Shown: positions 60,393-64,000 of the stretch, piece by piece | How positions within the stretch are numbered: the stretch's first letter is position 1 | Layout: each line of letters starts with the position of its first letter | DNA from: Nautilus pompilius | Lineage: Eukaryota; Mollusca; Cephalopoda; Nautilida; Nautilidae | Reading direction: 5' to 3' | Length of the DNA: 64,000 nucleotides | Assembly: GCA_018389105.1 (NCBI GenBank) | Contig: JACATO010000334.1 | Location: 1,612,001-1,676,000 of the forward strand | Notes under the pieces: generated by a model | What the model was told of the DNA's origin: nothing | Database searches by the model: none | The model's input: the letters and a program-made list of their open reading frames with translations, nothing else | Program-made: the position numbers and the translations under genes

Positions 60393-63300
60393 CTATGGAG
60401 ATGCACAGTTTGCACTGATGTTGGTAGTAGATATCTTAATGACTTTTGGTATGCATTCCACCTCCAGCTCAGACTCCCCACTGCTACTTGATGTGTCTGT
60501 ATTAGAAGTATCAGATGAATAGGAATAATCTCCCACACTAGGCAGAACTCCAATCACTCTGGCAATGGAATTATGACCAGAACTTTGTTGAGGTTTCTGC
60601 GGTTCAGGTGAATCTGGAAGAGGAGAGTGCATCTAATTACTACAAATTTCAAAATGTTCACGGTGGTTTTAATTCCATGACTCATTTTTATTTTCTGAAA
60701 TCTCAAGAATAAAGAATTGTTTTAAATGTTTATCCTATCTTATCAAACTGCAAAAAAAAAATGCTAGTACCTGTGTACATTCACATAAAACACCAGTATA
60801 ATCACTGAAGATGTATGTATGTTTCTTCATCTTTACATTTCTTCTCGGGAGTTGATTTGTAGCTGACATCACAAACTTTTCTTGTTGAATACAACATGCT
60901 GACTAATAATATCTATAAATCAAAATTTTTTTAATATTTCAAAGTATCTGAAAAATTTAGCATGCAAATGGTGTGGCTGTAACTATCGCCTTCTGGTCAG
61001 ACACAAAAGATAGGTACTAAAACTATGAACTATCGGCTAGGGATCCTAAATCTAAAATATACTTATTTTCTCTAGATTTAAATTTCCCATGAGACAAGAA
61101 TGAAGCTGTACAATATTTCTCTCATATCTATCAATATCTCTTCAGGTAAACAAGAAATAAAGATGTCTCCCTACAAAAAACAATAATGGAAGAACTAAAT
61201 TTTTAAAGTTATGAGTGAACAATTTTTAAAATTTGCATTAATTCTGGAAGAGAGTTAAAAGTTTAGAAAAGACAATCTCAGTACCACACCAGTGTCTGCA
61301 TCAGTCAGCTTGGTATACCATAAGTAAGATAAAAATGAATTCTGGAAGAAGAATTTACTGGCATTACCTGGTGGTGTGGAAAGAGAAAGTTTCTTTTCAA
61401 CTTGTTTTTCAGGACTATTTCTGCACAAAAACAAAAATTATTAATAATTAACACGCATAATTGGAATTGAAAATATCTATTGTGATGAATATTATCTGGA
61501 TTATTACTTTATGTCCATTAAGATTTTTTTCGATTGAATAATGTTAATTAAATCCCTGAATTTTCTTCTTTAGATAAAATATTGTTAGTTTTTTTATTCT
61601 CTTTTAAAATGTATAATAGATTATACAAATATTTTTTTATTAAATGAAGATGCAAACTCACATTTAGTATTATCTCACTTCAGTTAAACAAGCATTCTAT
61701 GCTACATATTTGACAAATTCAGTATAGAAAAGTACTTTCCAATTTCCATTTCTTGCACTATACAGAGTATTCCATAATTAACCAGACACAAATGACTATT
61801 TTTCCATAATGATGAATCGTGCAGTATCAACACAACTTACGAATATTGTACAAATATGTGCTTTGAAAATCTACCACCATACAGCATTATTCTAGTAACT
61901 GAAGGAGATTTCTAAAAAGCTTGATTGAAAGAATGTGTGGAGTGGTGTGTTTTAAAATACTCAAAGTTTGAAAATGCAACAGAAGTTCACTGGTAATGAC
62001 AAAGTGAATTCCATAGTAGCCTCATACATGTAAAGCAATCTTGTCAGTGAATGAATGTTTCCATTTGTACTGAAGAAACTGCCAACTGCTTTCATGTGTA
62101 GCCCTGGCAAGTCAATAAATGTGCACATCAGCAGAACTGGTAATGACTCCATCATGCCTTTCACATTTGGCCTGAAGTTAAATCCATTCTGTCTTAACTT
62201 ATGAACAGCCTTGAAGATGATCATAATTATCGAGTGAAATTCTGCAAGATTTAGCTTATGTTGTCAACCTCATAATGCAGGACATTTTGTGAAGTTATGA
62301 AAGTTTACTCTAGCTAAATGGATATGTCAACAGACAAGTGCATTATATGGAGTCATGACAATCATGTTGTACAAGAGAAATTGTCATGGTTTGAGCAGGA
62401 ATCTGGAGTGGTGGAGTATTGTTGGTCCATTTTTTCTTGGTCATGTCCCTGCAGATATTGCAAGAGACAGTAACCTGAATACTAGTGGTTACATATCGAA
62501 TCAGTCCAAAACTGAAAAAAGTGTTCTGTAAGCAGTCAACTGCAAGAGATTGTGGAAAAAATGGTGGACAAGATTGAATGTCTTATAAGTCTTCTTAAAT
62601 GTGAATGGGTATCTGCATTTCATGTTGTGACAAAATAATTGCAGATTAAAATAATGTAAAACCAACTTCCTATGTCGTTTCTTTATTGAAATACAAGCAT
62701 TTGAGTCTATTCTGTCAATTATAGAACATCCTGTATTTTATATTTCTAGTGATATGTTTTAAAACATGCATTCTACAGTTTTGTGCCCTGTCTAGTGGAT
62801 AATACTGATGAAGAGAGAATGCCATGGAGAGTTACAAGATCTTCATGAAAGGCAACAATATAGGTGAATCCTCTCACCATTGCCCATAGGCATCCCTCTT
62901 ACCAGTTACCTCCACTTTGTTTGTCTTTATGTATGCTATCCAGCTTTTCAAGTAGTAAACAGATTTAACTGAAATTTCCAAGATCCACAGAGAAAAGTTA
63001 TCATTCTGTCTCCAATTTTATATCCCCTCACTATACATGTCAAAGAACTCCATTTTAAATCCCATTAGTGCTCACAGTATACTGTGTATTAATATATGGA
63101 AAATTAGTGGCTTTCAATTTATTTATTTGGAAAAGAATGGAAAGAGAAAAATTTGCTTTTTTTTTTTAACACTCTATCAACCAAGACTCTCATAATGACA
63201 GCCCATTTATCTGAGCAGTTGCAACTTTGGGGAAGGCTGACTATAGGCATAAACATTTTCATCAAATAACTTAATATGATTTATTGTACAATCCTGAATT

Positions 63301-63562
63301 TTGAATCCATACTGAAAGACAAAGCCGTGAGAACTGAGAATGGTCATTAATTCCTTCAGTTTAATTTTGGCCTGACTATTGTTGAGGGAAAGTACAAATA
63401 AAATGCTTAGAACAATGTTTAAAATTTAATGTCACCTTTTCCTCTTCACTGCTCCAGTCAATAAAGATGCCTGAGACTTTGTTTGTGATGTTCCAATTTG
63501 AGCTCGAAGGCTTTTCTTTTCTTCCTGTTTTGCTTGTTTAGTCTCTGTAATTTTGCAGACAG
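60393..63562 (-). CDS. PSME3IP1: PSME3-interacting protein (FAM192A/NIP30), C-terminal exons; gene continues past the right edge
   Basis: Nuclear protein that binds the proteasome activator PA28-gamma (PSME3) through its C-terminal part. Three exons are visible: 63562-63436, 61420-61368 and 60613-60393 with the stop. They join in phase with AG/GT borders. The first has KSQASLLTGAVKRKR, matching human FSQAKLLAGAVKHKS. The last has IARVIGVLPSVGDYSYSSD, matching human AAVCIGILPGLGAYSGSSD, followed by a Ser/Thr/Asp/Glu-rich stretch like the human CK2-target serines. The tail after it is unlike human. The NIP30 domain exons should lie beyond 64000. Convergent with NDUFB9. Intron 61421-63435 hosts a mariner-type fossil. 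Confidence 0.9.
61763..62733 (+). mobile_element. Mariner/Tc1-type fossil in a PSME3IP1 intron
   Basis: Imperfect inverted ends CAGAGTATTCCATAATTAAC (61763) and CAGGATGTTCTATAATTGAC (inward from 62733) lie beside TA dinucleotides. Decayed plus-strand fragments such as SIVGPFFLGHVPADIA (near 62425-62475) resemble the xxIGPFFF segment of mariner-type transposases. Heavily mutated, 971 bp. Confidence 0.65.
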
Positions 63563-63799
63563 CTGCTTCATAGACACAGTCAAGGAAACCTTACAACTTA
63601 CATGGCCTAATTCAAAATACTGGTTGTTTCATATAAGCATATCATAGTAGCCACTACTGCCACAGTTTTTTTTTCAAAAACAAATCAATTAATTTCCAGG
63701 CATCAATTAAAAAAAAAAAATGAAAGAATTTTGAATGAGTGTGAATTTTAATATTTTGAATATTTGTACTGAGCTAGTAAAATGCCACAGTAGATGGCT

Positions 63800-63985
63800 T
63801 AAACAGAGAACCCAAGTTTAATCTCATTTGGGGGACCAGATTAGTTCGGCAAACACCACACAGCATGGTTCTGTATCAGGCCACTGGAGGTGGCTTCCTT
63901 CCACAACTAAAGCAAAGTTCAACTAGGGATTTTCCATTTCCTGCTAAAAACATGAAAGTACTAGGCCTTACAAGGCACAGAAACA
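63800..63985 (+). repeat. SINE-like repeat, family A (second copy)
   Basis: CCCAAGTTTAATCTCATTTG, TTCCTTCCACAACTAAAG, CAACTAGGGATTTTCC and CTTACAAGG parallel the copy at 37830-38060. A third, shorter relative with CCCAAGTTTAATTCCTGGTC lies at 41810-41950. This copy lies in the PSME3IP1 intron near the window edge. Confidence 0.45.
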
Positions 63986-64000
63986 GCAGTGCTCATTACT

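Overview
This is animal nuclear DNA: AT-rich, with multi-exon genes, GT-AG introns, poly-A/T tracts and many decayed DNA transposons. There are no operons, prokaryotic signals, CRISPR arrays or rRNA/tRNA genes. Splice style, intron sizes and the protein relationships (an NDUFB9 of invertebrate length, a diverged FANCA) point to an invertebrate, possibly a mollusc or another lophotrochozoan. That placement is an inference of low certainty.

Three host genes can be supported. (1) On the minus strand, about 54.1 kb down to at least 2.6 kb, lies a FANCA (Fanconi anaemia core complex) orthologue. I assembled 37 coding exons, about 1,233 codons, all joined in phase; the C-terminal end lies left of the window or was not found. 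(2) On the plus strand, 54,183-57,357, is NDUFB9, a respiratory complex I accessory subunit of the LYR family: four exons, 140 residues, complete. Its ATG is only 93 bp from the FANCA ATG in head-to-head arrangement, over a GC-rich shared promoter with an ETS/GABP-type site and a CCAAT box. (3) On the minus strand, 63,562-60,393, are the last three coding exons of PSME3IP1 (FAM192A/NIP30/PIP30); the 5' part runs off the right edge. It is tail-to-tail with NDUFB9.

Most remaining sequence is intron with transposon fossils: two related mariner copies in opposite orientation bracketing the shared promoter (50.7-51.9 and 58.5-59.5 kb); a Tigger/pogo element that begins 18 nt inside a FANCA intron (26.0-28.0 kb); a shorter pogo derivative (17.5-18.3 kb); Tc1 remnants (6.4-6.95 and 18.5-19.3 kb); a 591-bp mariner-type element with 27-bp perfect terminal inverted repeats (7.3-7.9 kb); a hAT element with a DUF4371-type transposase (about 32.3-34.2 kb); a 236-bp piggyBac-type MITE (24.2-24.4 kb); another mariner-type element inside PSME3IP1 (61.8-62.7 kb); and several tRNA-derived SINE-like copies.

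I see no undescribed biological system. The points most worth following are the compact bidirectional FANCA/NDUFB9 promoter, the nearly complete invertebrate FANCA with its transposon-loaded introns, and the transposon and microsatellite sitting almost on FANCA splice sites. FANCA and NDUFB9 do not act in one pathway; they appear linked only through the shared promoter.
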